64,000 nt of DNA from Parus major (Eukaryota > Chordata > Aves > Passeriformes > Paridae), in contig NC_031768.1 of the NCBI RefSeq assembly GCF_001522545.3, positions 88,162,431 through 88,226,430 on the forward strand, given 5' to 3'. The notes beneath the pieces are model-generated. The model worked only from the letters and a program-made list of their open reading frames with translations. It was not told the DNA's origin and did not search any database. Below are positions 27,079 to 38,974 of this stretch, in pieces (positions within the stretch are counted from its first letter, which is position 1; each line of letters opens with the position of its first letter). Both the position numbers and the translations under genes were made by a program.

Positions 27079-29771
27079 GTAAGAGGCAGAATGTGAGCCC
27101 ATGGGCAATGTCTTTGCAGCTGCATTGGAATGAACGCTTGTCAGGTCAACATGCTAACTTATTGAGCAGGGGAGCTGTGTGTGATTAGATCACACCAATT
27201 CCAGAAGACTGGAAATGGATGACAGACTCTCAGGTGGCTGGTTGAAATCTAGCCAGATTAAAAAGCTACTGACAGGGCTGTAAAGAGCATAAGCTGGTGA
27301 CATGAGAATAATTCTTAGGGAATTATAACAGACTGATGTTTAATTATACATATTGCACATTCACACAGATTTGCTTTTTTTAAAGTAGTTGTGCTTTATT
27401 TTATGCAGTGTATTGTAGAGGTACTTATACTGTATGTTGTATTCCAATATTAGTGGGGGATTCTGTGTAGGCCAGTTCATACTGATGAAAAAGAGTGAGT
27501 TACTGACTGCAGCTTGTAGTACCTGGGCTGGTTTAGTTTTCTGAACTGTGTTCTGTGCTGTACTGTGTGCTGCACTGGAAATAGCCCCTAGTGAGGGACT
27601 GGGAACTCAGCATGCCTAGGCATGTAAGCTGGCAGATAGAATTTGTAGTGCATTGTCATGACTGCTTGTATTTCATAATATGATTTAAACTGTCTCAGTA
27701 AGTAAATGTTAAAGACAGTGCACCATGTATGAAATATTTTTATGTTCAGAACTTAAGTACTTTGTGGCATTGTTCTGAAGGAAATTATAAGTATTCGTTG
27801 GGACAGAGAAGTAACACAGGACTGAGGACAAGGATGTCAGGTCAGACTAACCAAGATTAACCAGTTGTGAATTCAGAAAAATGTATCTAGAGAAAAAACA
27901 TGTTAATTGATCATAGTAGGGAAAACACTGTTAGGTGAAAGGACTGTTAGAAGACCAAGAGATGGTATTTCTAATTTACCTAAATTTTAACTGAAAATAG
28001 CAGGAAGCAAGCAAAAGTCAAAATTTTTTTGACTATTATAATGATTTTACTTGAAGTGAGTCCCATCTGATTGTCAAATATTTGAGTGATTTGAGTGTCA
28101 AGTGTTTAAGGGTGAAATTTAGACACATTTATCAGAAATCATGTTGTTTTGATTGAGCTCAACCGTGTCTGTCTCTTCTACCTCTAATAAGATCAGGTGT
28201 TTCATCTTTCCTTAGTAAAGCCAGTGGTTTGTTGGCTACTATCTGTATTAACAGCAGGCTGTCCAGACAGACCACAAAACAAGGAAGTGAAAGAGAAACA
28301 ATATGTCTTTGAAGAAATTTGACTTAATATCTTTAATAAGAAATGTTTTAATGTAAGTGAAATAATATGAGGAACGAGAATTGGTGAGAAACAGAAACAC
28401 AGGAAGAGAACAGCAGTCATGAAGACAAAATTTAAGAGCTGGAAGAGGGGGAGAAACAGTACTAGCTCAGATGAACCAAGGATCAAAGAGATAGGAAAAT
28501 GGACAGAAGGTAAATACATGACAGAAAGGAGTAAAAATAGCACCAGAATAGAAATATTAACAAAAATAAAAGCGAGGAAAAATGCAAGGTATCATGCAGA
28601 GACTTTTATAGAGATAATATGTTTTCTGTTTAGTGGCAAACTTGGTGAATATGGAACCATTTTGGCATATGGAAACATTTCTTTTGACCTGCTTAAAGGA
28701 TATTGATTATGGTAACTGATTTTCTCTCAGTTACAGGGCACTGTAATTTCCTATTGACTACTGTAACTGCTTTTAGGTTGCCTTGCTGGCTGGTTTGGAA
28801 TAAAGGTGGAAAAATTGATTTCTGGATGTCAGCCCAGTAATTCAGAATCAGAGGGAAAGAGTACCGTGTTGATCTGAAATTTTCTGGGAACTTTAAAGAT
28901 GCATAGTGAACTTCCTTGCTTTGGAACACGTCCAGTATTCATAGCTGAATACCCCATAAGCCTTAGGAAAAAAAATCTACTGGGGGATGGGAGAGTAATC
29001 AAAAGCTGGCAAGATTTCAAGTCTGCCTCATCTGAAAGAATCATACATTTTTAGCAAGTATGATTAACTGTGGGAAAGAATCACCAGGGGAAGTAATGGA
29101 TTCTTCACCTCCTCATGTCCTCTGATGCAGATTGTGTTTCCCTCCAGAAGCGCATTCAAGCCATTGAGTTCGATACAGAAGATCAAATTATCCTTTGAAT
29201 CTAGCAGTTCTAATCTTCTAATAACACTTGTGACAATAGAGGCACTGGACCACATGATTTATACAATTGTGGTGAGGAAGAAACACTCTTCTTTCCTTCC
29301 CTCGATACCTTCTCAGTACTAGCTCCACAGCAACAGTTACGTTTACCTGAGGCTGGACATGACAAGGTGCTTGCACTTTATGCCTTGCAGATCTTTCTTA
29401 CTTTGTTTGCACAAACAAGAGCACTATAACATGTGCTCTTTGATCTCTAAAGAGGCAGCAGGAGATACCACAGAAGCCTTTCTTTGAGCTGAGTTTAATG
29501 AGTTGCTTGTACAGGTATCTTTGCCATATATGTCTTCACAAAGGGCTATTTTTGCCCTTGCTTATGTGCTTCAATTCAGCATAAAAAACAGAGTCATCCT
29601 TGAATATGTTCAGTTTAGGATCCTGTTCCCACAGCACCTATACCTAGCTGGGAATGAGTGTTTGGTTCAATCTGGCCCTCAGTCATGGCAGAAGCTGTGA
29701 CAGTCTTGAGAAACATTTCAGCAGAACCAGAGAGCTTTGCTGAGTTTCCTGTATCTGTCTTTTATTAAAAG
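27079..29771 (+). other. WARS2: WARS2 intron 4
   Basis: An AT-rich intron of 2,693 bases from the donor at 27,079 to the AG at 29,770-29,771. A purine-rich stretch lies at about 28,360-28,600. No gene, RNA or recognisable transposon was seen in it. The longest open frames, near 28,202-28,706, overlap on opposite strands and look like chance. Confidence 0.85.
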
Positions 29772-29890
29772 GTCAACACGTGTTCCTGTTGGAGAAGATC
29801 AAGTCCTGCACCTGGAGCTAGCCCAAGATATAGCACAACATTTCAACAAGAAATATGGAGAATTCTTTCCTGTGCCCAAAGCCATTTTAA
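29772..29890 (+). CDS. WARS2: WARS2 coding exon 5
   Basis: After one base completing the Lys codon, the exon encodes [10 protein letters not shown], then H-L-E-L-A-Q-D-I-A and [12 protein letters not shown], ending I-L and the first base of a Ser codon. V-P-V-G-E-D-Q is a hallmark of TrpRS and is involved in substrate binding. The donor is GTGAGC at 29,891. Reading through the donor gives an unrelated sequence. Length is 119 bases (1 + 39 codons + 1), in agreement with the exons on both sides. Confidence 0.95.
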
Positions 29891-31896
29891 GTGAGCTGGT
29901 CTTGGTTATTTTTTTCCCCATAACTGCGCTTCTAAGTTGAAGATAGATTTAAATATTGTGGAAATAGTTTCAGGGACCAAGAAGAGGAGGCAAACTGATA
30001 TAAAGGGAGTAGAAAATTAAAAACTGGCAACAAGAGACTAGAGGCTGTGAAAATGAACTCCAAGATAGATATAAGGCTTTAGAAATCTATGGTTGAGGAG
30101 TGTATGTGTCTGGTATTCTAGTCCAGGGGGCCAGATGCACTCTATTGCTGTCAGTCAGCCTTGCTCTTCAAGTACTGGACTTTTAAGAGTAGGGTCTCTA
30201 TTCCATGTTGCTCATTCAGGAGATATGTAACAAGGCAAGAGACCTCTAGCAAGCAGAATTCTTCAGTGTCTGAGTGGGAGCTGTTTACTTTAAGCATGCT
30301 GAACAGCCTGTTGGTTTGTATGCACAGCGCTCCCGTTTTTTTTAAGGGTGTTTAATATATGCTTGAATATTTCAATATGTGTCTGCCACAGAGCTTAAGA
30401 CTTTACGGTTTTTGATCTTACACTCAGGAAGACTTATAAGGAAAATCTTCTCAGCCATTTTTGAGCTATAAGGTCATAGGCCGGGGGGGTGAGGAGGAGT
30501 CAGATGGCGCAAATGGCATGTTTGTTAAGAAACGTGAAGAATTGGGCAAGGATGAAGCGTTGCATCTTTGTTGTAAGTAATGTAGAGGAATGCACAGCAG
30601 AGACCTTCGCCCCCAAAAGGGCAAGGAGCTCTCAAAAGACAGGCGGTAATAAACCTTTCTCAATTTTCAAGCCTCAGTGACAAAAATGGTGTTAGAGTGG
30701 AGTTTTGAGAATATTAGGGATTGCAAACTCTGCAGTTTCTAATTGAGTACTAAGCATTATAAAGAGGAGCTGAGTGTAGCCTGTGATGCAGATGAGACTG
30801 TTTACCATTAAATAAAAAGCTCATTTGAAAAAAATAAAAAAGAAAGGAAAAAAAAAATTAATTTTGCTCCCAAAAAGCATTCCTTCTTAAGTTCACAAGT
30901 ATTTGCAAACCAACAAAATATCCTAGATGAATGGTGAAGATAGACTCATTCTCATTCACATTCATCTCATATTCAGACTCATTAGCTGTAGACAATTGAA
31001 TTACCTGCACTCTTTCAAAATTGCTGAAAAGGGACAGAAAGGGATTTCAGAACAAAGCACTTTCTGGGGTAATCTGAACTGTAAACTGGAAGAACCCTTA
31101 TCCTTCCACTGGGTGTGTAGGCCATCTATGAGCAGTATGCAGGTAATTTAGTTGGCTTTATTAGATGTCTAAAAACAATTGGTGTGAGTACTCTGTAGAT
31201 AAGTGATACTTTATGTACTCCATGAATGATATTTCTTGGTGAAAAACTGAAACAGTGTGGGTTGATGCTGTTAAGGTACATCACAATATTCTCCTAATGC
31301 TACTAATCTATTACATGTACATGCATTTATCTTAGCACTTTGTACAATACCCACACCTTTCTTATCTGAACAGTGCTTTACATCTAACAGAGCTGGTCAG
31401 TGTTGACTTAGAGAGTTTTAATAACTGCTTTTACTGAGATTTAGGAGAATTGCCAAGAGATTTTGAGTGGAAGAGTTTCCTGAAATAAGGAGATTAACTG
31501 CTTATGGGATTCTTATATTTTTTTTTACCAGTGGAGTTAACCTGTTTCTCTACTGTTCAGAACCTTTCAGTAATATGAAAGAATAGAAGGGAGGAGAAAT
31601 TTGGGGGGTGGAAATCAGCATGTAAGCCACATAAAATACTAGGAGCAGCCCCAGCAGAAGTTCCTGCTTAGTGAGGATGGGAGAGATGGAACAGTCTTTA
31701 TTCAGTTTATGACAGGAGAAAGGTGGCTTCTTAGAAGGGCAGGAAGTGTGCAAGGACTAAACAGAGCATACATGATTATGCTCACAGTTCATTTTTGAGC
31801 AAGAATAAACAGCTTCATCATATAGCTGCACATTGTTCTTAGCCACTGTCATGAGAAACCATTGTCTAAGCTCATAACTCTTTTTCTTTTTTGAAG
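29891..31896 (+). other. WARS2: WARS2 intron 5
   Basis: An intron of 2,006 bases between the donor at 29,891 and the AG at 31,895-31,896, with a strong T-rich tract before the acceptor. It contains a segment at about 30,479-30,857 that looks like an inserted mRNA copy (listed separately). The rest is plain AT-rich sequence. Confidence 0.88.
30479..30857 (+). pseudogene. Candidate processed retrocopy of an unidentified small mRNA
   Basis: Within an AT-rich intron, this segment has the layout of an mRNA copy. It starts with a GC-rich leader (30,479-30,503). An ATG in fair context (ATGGCG, 30,504) opens a 58-codon frame to a stop at 30,678-30,680. The frame begins M-A-Q-M-A-C-L-L-R-N-V-K-N-W and ends S-I-F-K-P-Q. 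About 150 bases follow, then AATAAA at 30,811-30,816, then an A-rich tail starting 11 bases later (30,828-30,857). CpG-bearing stretches in the leader and frame contrast with the surroundings. I do not recognise the parent gene and found no clear target-site duplication. It could instead be an old LTR fragment or chance. Processed copies are uncommon in birds because CR1 rarely mobilises poly(A) mRNAs. Confidence 0.35.
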
Positions 31897-32345
31897 GTAC
31901 AACAAAGAAAATAAAATCCCTCAGAGATCCATCAGTGAAGATGTCCAAGTCAGACCCACAGAAGTTGGCTACTATTAACATAGCAGACAGCCCTGATGAA
32001 ATTGTGCTGAAATTTCGCAAAGCTGTGACTGACTTTACCTCGGAGGTGACCTACGACCCCGCCGCTCGCCCCGGTGTCTCCAATCTGGTGTCCATTCATG
32101 CTGCAGTAACAGGGCTTAGCATCAAAGAAGTGGTGCACCAAGCCACAGGTCTCGACACTGCTCACTACAAAATGGTGGTAGCTGAGTCAGTTATCCAAAA
32201 ATTTGCACCTATCAGGAATGAAATCAAGAAACTCCAGGAAGACAAGTCCCATCTGATAAAGGTTTTAGAGGATGGAGCAGAGAAAGCCAAAGAACTGGCT
32301 GTTCCTGTCTATCAAGAAATAAGGAGACTGGTGGGATTTCAATAG
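31897..32345 (+). CDS. WARS2: WARS2 terminal coding exon 6: KMSKS loop and anticodon-binding domain
   Basis: Two bases complete a Ser codon, then [12 protein letters not shown] leads into the catalytic loop K-M-S-K-S at 31,932-31,946. This lysine-bearing loop stabilises the transition state of tryptophan activation. The remaining part, with motifs such as R-K-A-V-T-D and V-T-Y-D-P and ending R-R-L-V-G-F-Q, is the helical C-terminal domain that contacts the tRNA anticodon. The stop TAG is at 32,343-32,345. The acceptor AG at 31,895-31,896 follows a long T-rich tract. The five exons sum to 993 bases, or 330 residues plus stop. The human protein has about 360, so about 30 N-terminal residues are expected from the missing exon 1. 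Confidence 0.97.
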
Positions 32346-32402
32346 AAGCTGCTGAGAAGTTGCAAGGACTTTTGTATCATGGGACAGAGATTTGTTATTT
32401 GT

Positions 32403-32408
32403 AATAAA
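32403..32408 (+). terminator. WARS2: WARS2 polyadenylation signal
   Basis: A canonical AATAAA lies 57 bases after the stop codon, followed by a GT-rich stretch near 32,430, as expected for a cleavage site at about 32,425. This would give a very short 3' UTR of about 80 bases. Two further AATAAA hexamers at 32,818-32,823 and 32,838-32,843 could end a longer form. Confidence 0.8.
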
Positions 32409-34685
32409 ATCATTTATTAATTATTAATCATTTTGGTTTGAAACAAAAACTTTTTTTTTCCTGGAAGATCCAAGGAGTACGTTGAATATGATTGCATTAA
32501 AATGTGCATGAAGCCAGGTATTTCCAGTGGGACCAGCATTAAGTTTATCTGGATAGTCAGAGGGAGGACAGAAGCAATCACAATTCACAAAGAAATTGTG
32601 CAAAAGCAGATTATAAGGTTGCCTATGTGGGTTTTTGGATTTTTTCACTGCAAGAAGATGAAATGTAGGCAAGGTGATCAGAATCTAGCAGAAAGATTTG
32701 TAATCCTCTAAAGAATGTACTTATCTGTGTATGTGATCTTGTTACACTTGGACAGTTTATCCTATTGGGGATTATTCAGCTTTGATATGGTGATTCAACA
32801 TGCTTTTGGATAACCAGAATAAAAGCAAATATTTAAAAATAAATGCTCAGGATGATGAAGAGAGAACTTACTGCTTCTCCCTATAGTGTCTTCAAATTCA
32901 GTGTGAATTTTTTTTCTATCTATGTAGTTTGTGTGAAGGGAATTCCACTTCTGCCATTTGTGCCTTCCTGCTGGTCAGGTACTTCAGTGAGAAATGACAT
33001 GTGCTTCAGCTGCTCCTGTTTCACCTGCTGTTCTGTTTAGCAGGGAGCTCCAGGATTTTCAGTTCAGCAGCAAGTCTAGGATTGCTTTAAGAAAGGTGTA
33101 GAAGAGAAGATGTAATCCTGAATCAAAGGAATCTTGAATTGAGAATCAGAGAACTTTCTGTAAAGTTTACAAAATTGCTTCTTTAAAAAATTGTGCCAAG
33201 GTCAGAGCCAGAATAGTTAAATAGATCTTTATGGACTCTTCACTACTGAGCCTTGAGAAAGTGTAGTGATGGGAGAATAATGTTAGCCTGCCCTGATCTG
33301 AGGCCTCAAAAGTTCCATAGACTTGGACCCACGGATTGTGGCACTTGTTGGGGAATGTGTGGCACAGGGAAATTGCCAAAAGGAGACACTGTGTTCTGAA
33401 GAGGGGTAGTAGTACATGTTAAAAGGTAATGAAAGTCCTGTGCCAGCATATTTAACTATGGCATTACACTTTATGGTGCTGTGTTTGAAATTGCTGTACT
33501 GTAATGTAAATTGAGTTAATCCTGTACTCTGGGAGCTCATAACCACTCTATGCCTGTGGCATGAAGGATTGCAGTCTTACACGACTGAGTTAGTGAAACT
33601 CAGGTGGGTGTTTCTACATAGTGCAGTTGCTTGATTAGTTGTTCTGGGTTTTTTCTAAAAAGCAGTATTTAGTTAATTATAATGAGTTTATTTAGAAAGA
33701 AATATTTAATTTTCCAAAACATAAAGTTGAGGACTGAGTGTATCCAAATCTGTGCTGAGACCTGTATTTATTTGTTAGGGATCTGAAGAAGAGAACTGCC
33801 ATGCAAGAACTTGATGATGACAGATTTTCTAAAATTAGTCAAGACTAGAGAAGCAGAGTGGATGGAGACAGAGTGATTGGAACCAAAACCAGTATAGACA
33901 AGCCTAAGGTAATGGCCTCGGGAAATAGTATTGGAAAAATTGTCCCTGGTTTCAACTAAACCGTAGTGGATAAGGAAAGGATATGTTATAACTGTACATA
34001 TTTATGTAGTTCTACAGAACTTTTGTCAGTGTTTAACAGCTGCATTAGGGCACTAAGATGAAAAATTAAAGCACACAATTACTGCTACTTCCTGACTTGG
34101 CATAAAATGTTTACTGTGGCACTTTTTCACATAGATTGATTTCAGCAAAGGTCCCACAGTATGTACCTTGAGAGAAGTTAACACTGTCCTCATGAAGACT
34201 CTGAAAATCTTTAATACTAATGTATCTAGTGTCTACCTGTACCTCTTTTCCACTAGCAAAGATAGAAGCATATATTCAAAAGACAAATCAGAGTTTCAAG
34301 GTCTCTTTACACTTCTGATACTCAAATTATCTAATATACAGAGTTGCCATTCAACACATCTTCTCTGCAGTGGAAGGAAAATAGGAGCATTCATGGGATG
34401 GGTTGACATGACCAGGTAATTTTGCTTTGTTGCTTAAACTATTCTGAGCAGTCTTCCAAAACTTTTAGATTCTTTTTCAGAAAATCATGTAAGTAAAGCA
34501 GGAAAAAAAACGCTTCAAAAGAGCCTTTTCTTTGGGGTAGGGGTTTAAGGCATTACATATTTTGTTGTGTTTCAATCAAATTCACTAATTTGCGTCTTTT
34601 TAATTCAATAATACATTGGGGTTCTTCCCTTCCCTTTCCCCTGTCAATCAAACAAGTCTTATTCACCTATTTCCTTCATTTAAGG

Positions 34686-34735
34686 AAATATATATGTTTT
34701 TTTATATATCTTTATATATATATTTATATCTTCAG
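34686..34735. repeat. AT-rich low-complexity tract
   Basis: Interrupted TATA dinucleotide runs with T stretches make an imperfect AT microsatellite in intergenic DNA. Confidence 0.8.
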
Positions 34736-36173
34736 AAAAGTTAAACTTGTGTAAAATTAATATATTAACCTATTGATTGTTGAGTTAGCTTTTTATTTTA
34801 GTTTCTCCTGTGGAGGAATTCTCAAAATAACATGTTTGCTCAGTGAAATAATCCAGATTCCATTAGCAACCATGATCTTTAGAATCCCTTGAGGAGAAAC
34901 GATAAACGTAGATGTTTTCAGGTATCTGTTGCCTCTTTCAGTTTTCTTAGAGCATGTTTTTTCTGTAAAGTTAACCATCTTGGCATTCAGGTGGATTAGC
35001 TGAATTTGAAGCAATGAGTTGATTCCAAGCTGCTCCCTCCTCTTCTGCCTCCCTGTTTCTTCTTGGGAATGTTTTATAAGCACCCATTCTACATACAACA
35101 GCTAGAACAATTCAACAGTTAGAACAGCTGATAAGAGAACAACTATTGGAGAAGACTTGATGCTTTGTGTTTCATAATTATTTGTTGCACACTAACTCTA
35201 GTGCTGGGGACTTAATGTTTGTTTGCAACAAAGTAGGTGCACTCCTGAAACGCATTTTCATGTTTGTTTTTATTCATCACATTCTCTAAGACTTCTCTGG
35301 GATGACAGCTGAAGTGCAGTTGGTGGGAAGTCTCTGCAGAAGCACACTCCTCATCCCAGCTGCAGTGTGGAATGTACATACCCTGTGGGATTTTGGAAGT
35401 CACTGTAAGGTGTTCTTCCAGGACAGGGTGGGACAAAGCTCCAAATATATCTTTCCTAATTGAAGTAAAAAGAGCCAAAAGGTGGAGAGATATCCTTACC
35501 CCTTGCCATGTTGCTCACTGAAGAAGAGGAAGCAGAAACAATCATCCTTTATTTAGAATGCATTGGTAATTTGCGCCTTAGACTCAAAATCTCTTTTGCC
35601 ATTCCTGTATGTTAGTGCACCTGGCCTACTGCAGATCCAAATCACTACATATGTATCAGACATAGCATCTCCTGGTAAAACTCACCTCTAGAGATAAACC
35701 ATCAACTCCACAGTGAATTACTTGCAAATATATAACAAAAACATTTTTACACTTGAGACATTTATTTTTCCAGCTAGTTGTTCCTAAGAAGTCATGATAT
35801 CACATAGTGAGTCTCAGCTCCATGCTTTCAATTTAGAGCACAGAGTTTACTGAGAATTTTAGATTCAGGGACAATGTTTTCTGTAGCAAAGATTACAAAT
35901 GATGGTTGGCCCCATAAATTAACTCTGGGACTGCTCCAGAATGCATCCCTGCCTCAAATAGCTGGAGTGAATGGATATTGTACATTATACTGGAACTTAA
36001 TTGTAACTCTTTAAAGATGTAGTTGAAGTATACTTAGTTTTCAAACACCATGACCTGGCTTCTCAGATTCCCCAGAAGGCTTTCTGCATATTTCTGATTC
36101 AATGTGTGTTTATCTACAATCAATTCAAGCAAAGTTCCTTTGCAGGATTATGGCTGCATCCATTAAAGGCTGA

Positions 36174-36253
36174 GGAATTCATAAAAGTGAGCTGAAAGTC
36201 TAAGGAAGGAGAGTGAAATGGGATCCTTGGGGACTGACCTGCATCTAAATGTT
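36174..36253 (+). repeat. Left arm of an exact 80-bp inverted repeat
   Basis: Read base by base, this segment is the exact reverse complement of 37,702-37,781. The arms are separated by 1,448 bases. The arm carries an EcoRI site (GAATTC) at 36,175-36,180 and a BamHI site (GGATCC). No direct repeat was seen flanking this arm, so it is the more likely original copy. Confidence 0.95.
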
Positions 36254-36823
36254 TTGGGAACCATAGGTTATCAAAGCAAATGTTTTCTTATCTTTGGTTA
36301 GGGCCATCATGATCCTGACAACAGTGTAGCAGTAAATACTGATGATGAAAGTGTGTTCTTTCAGTGCTCCAGCCTGGTTAGATTTATGTTCAGTACAACA
36401 GATGGATCTTTCACCATTTTGGTCTGTGCATTTAAGCTCTTGGATGCTGCCTACCTGTTTTTTTTTGCGGCTGATGGTCTGCTGCACAGAGAGAAATAGA
36501 CTAGCAAGCTGGTGTAGGAAGTCTAGTGGAAAAGGAGTTTTGTTCAGGAAATATATTACCTGTTCTTGACAGGAAAACAAAACCCCTCTTTCTGCTGTGT
36601 TGGGCAGTCTAATTACCTTTAAATTATTTGATCTGTTCATTCTTTCTAGGTAAAATTGACAGTAGCTGCAAGAAGAATGCCTATGTATTGTGTAGTCAAA
36701 AGCCTTGGAAGGACCCAGACATCTTGAATCTTTTCTAAAGTCTCTTATGTAGTGGGACTTTACTGTTAGCATCATCCAGTTTTGGGAAAAATGCTGCAGC
36801 AAAACTGTAGTCATATGTGACAT
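36245..36823 (-). other. Unrecognised 192-codon open frame between inverted-repeat arms
   Basis: This is the longest open frame in the AT-rich part of the window and runs on the minus strand, ending inside the left arm of the inverted repeat. It begins M-S-H-M-T-T-V-L-L-Q and includes a stretch rich in Cys and Tyr. I recognise no transposase, LINE or cellular family, and no catalytic motif. There is no evident promoter or strong start context. Its length is unusual for AT-rich DNA, but it may be chance. It is listed because it sits inside the 1.6-kb unit bounded by the inverted repeat. Confidence 0.2.
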
Positions 36824-37683
36824 TAATTTATCTGCTTAAAGCTTCTGTGTTTTGTTTGGGGTTTTTTAGCTCACTAGGCTGTGGAAGAAGACTTGTTAAA
36901 TATTGAATTCCCAGCTAAGCTTTTTATTGTATAGTCCTGTCCAGATGATAGCTGAAATAATGGAAAATTCTCTTCATTATCAAAAGATTCTGCTCTGATT
37001 CTCACTGTCTTTTCTGTTAGTCTGCTGGTTGTGCTAATAGTCGTGTTGTGGAAGTATTTATTTTACCTGCAACAGGCACATATTATTATGGAAATGGAAG
37101 ATTCAGTGATCACTTGTAGGCAGGAGCCTTGTTGTCACAATCATTTTGTATAAAACCAAATGCCAACTTCCTGCACAGGTAAACAGTTTAACTCCTGAGA
37201 AGATTTCTGCCACTGTTGTAAATTGCTGTCACAGAACACCGTGACTGAAGATGAGATTATCCACTACAGGAGTGGTCTCGTGCTGCCTGTGGACATAAAG
37301 TTAAGCACTGAGCTTAACGTCTGTTGTGCTGTCATGCTCTCAGCATTCCAGCATGGCTGTGAGACAGGAACAGAGCAAATCTGTGCCACACCAGAAGGCT
37401 AGATCAGTTCCAGATGTGCTACATTTGCTGTATCTGCAAGATGAAATGTCAAGACAAGAGTTGCAGAACAAAAATCCTTAAAAGTTATTAAATGTTTGGA
37501 AGTACAGCAAGCTTGTAAAGCTTGGCTTATAGGGTCTGTGATAGTGTGGTCTTAGCCTCATTCATACAGCTGACAGGAGCAGTCACACAGCTGAGTGTGA
37601 TGGTGGCATAAGGTAAACCATCTGCTTCTCAGTGCAATAATCTAAAAACAGAATGAGTCTAATTTGAGGGGTTACTGGATTAG

Positions 37684-37705
37684 CCATCACAGGTGAGAAA
37701 TAACA
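37684..37705 (+). repeat. Direct repeat flanking the right inverted-repeat arm (copy 1)
   Basis: A 22-base segment (CCATCACAGGTGAG and on) recurs at 37,785-37,806 with two differences. The two copies bracket the right arm of the 80-bp inverted repeat and resemble a target-site duplication. Copy 1 overlaps the first bases of the arm. Confidence 0.8.
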
Positions 37706-37781
37706 TTTAGATGCAGGTCAGTCCCCAAGGATCCCATTTCACTCTCCTTCCTTAGACTTTCAGCTCACTTTTATGAATTCC
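37702..37781 (-). repeat. Right arm of an exact 80-bp inverted repeat
   Basis: Exact reverse complement of 36,174-36,253. It is bracketed by a 22-base imperfect direct repeat (37,684-37,705 and 37,785-37,806), which suggests that this arm is the inserted copy, templated from the left arm. Confidence 0.95.
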
Positions 37782-37784
37782 ACA

Positions 37785-37806
37785 CCATCACAGGTGGGAA
37801 ATAGCA
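37785..37806 (+). repeat. Direct repeat flanking the right inverted-repeat arm (copy 2)
   Basis: Second copy of the 22-base segment at 37,684-37,705, with two A/G differences. It begins three bases after the end of the right arm. Confidence 0.8.
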
Positions 37807-38974
37807 GAGCAAGGTAGTACCACATCTCTCTTGCGTCCTAAACCATTCTGAAAACAGGTGCTCACAGTTCAGGTGGGGACATGCTGCATGAACAGTGTCA
37901 CTTGTTCCACTTGCTATTGTATCTGTGACTCTGCAATTCCTCCAGTTTCAGTTTGGTGTGACTTTATTGTAATCTGTCAAAGTGAAATGATAGTCACATG
38001 CTGATAAAATTCATGGAACTTTGGTTTGAAACACTGGATGTATGCTCTCTACTATCTTTGGTGAAAAGTTCTTTCCTGATGCCCCAGGATTTATAGAAAG
38101 AAATCATTAAGCCAAAAAAATAAGGAACTTATCAAAACAAGGCTATTCTCTGGCATTTTCTGGAGTTTCTGGTGTAGCTGATTTCTGGCTTCATTCACCT
38201 TGTTTACTCCTCCTTGTTTACTTGTATGCTTCCTCCCCTAAGCCACATCCCTCTCTGAGTAAAGTAAAACCTGCATGTTGAATGTTGTGATACTGACTTT
38301 TTATTGTGACTGGAAACAGTTGGTCAAATATATTTGAAGAGTCTCTTTGTGGTGTTTTCTGAATGAATAACAAAGATTTCAATAAGTGCCTCTTGAGTAT
38401 TTAAGCCAAGAAATATATGTGAGTGGGTTGGGGTTTGCTCTGCCCATACTTACTCCTTCATGGCCTGTCTGGCAGATGTTCCTACAGCAAGAATGTGAGA
38501 AAGAGAAATTTTCTCCTTAGGGTTGTAGGCCAAATGTAAACTGAGTGGCAGTGTGGCATCCATTATTTTTAGACAGTCCTCATTAATTTTCTCTTAGTGA
38601 TCTAACTGTTTGCACACCCCCAAAGTTAAAATTGTGTGGATATTCAGGGGAAAAAGCACTGGATGTCAACAACTAAACCCATTTCTGTCTCGGAGCTTTT
38701 GTGTCTTTGCTATGCATGCACACTGGCACATGAGGAAGAAGGGCCTTGGGAGGAGAGGATTACTGTTGTCACCATTGAGACAACTGATCCAAACTGTGAC
38801 ACTCCTACCTTAAGTTCACCAACATGAACCCCCCTAGAAAGAAGCTGTGAAGTGGATGAATTTACTGAGTACACTGCACACGTGCTGCAGGTTCTGCATT
38901 ATTGGTGTGACCTGTTGGTGTTTTTTGGTGTTTAACCATTGCCAAAATGGCCCAAGGATGTGCTGGGATTCCGA

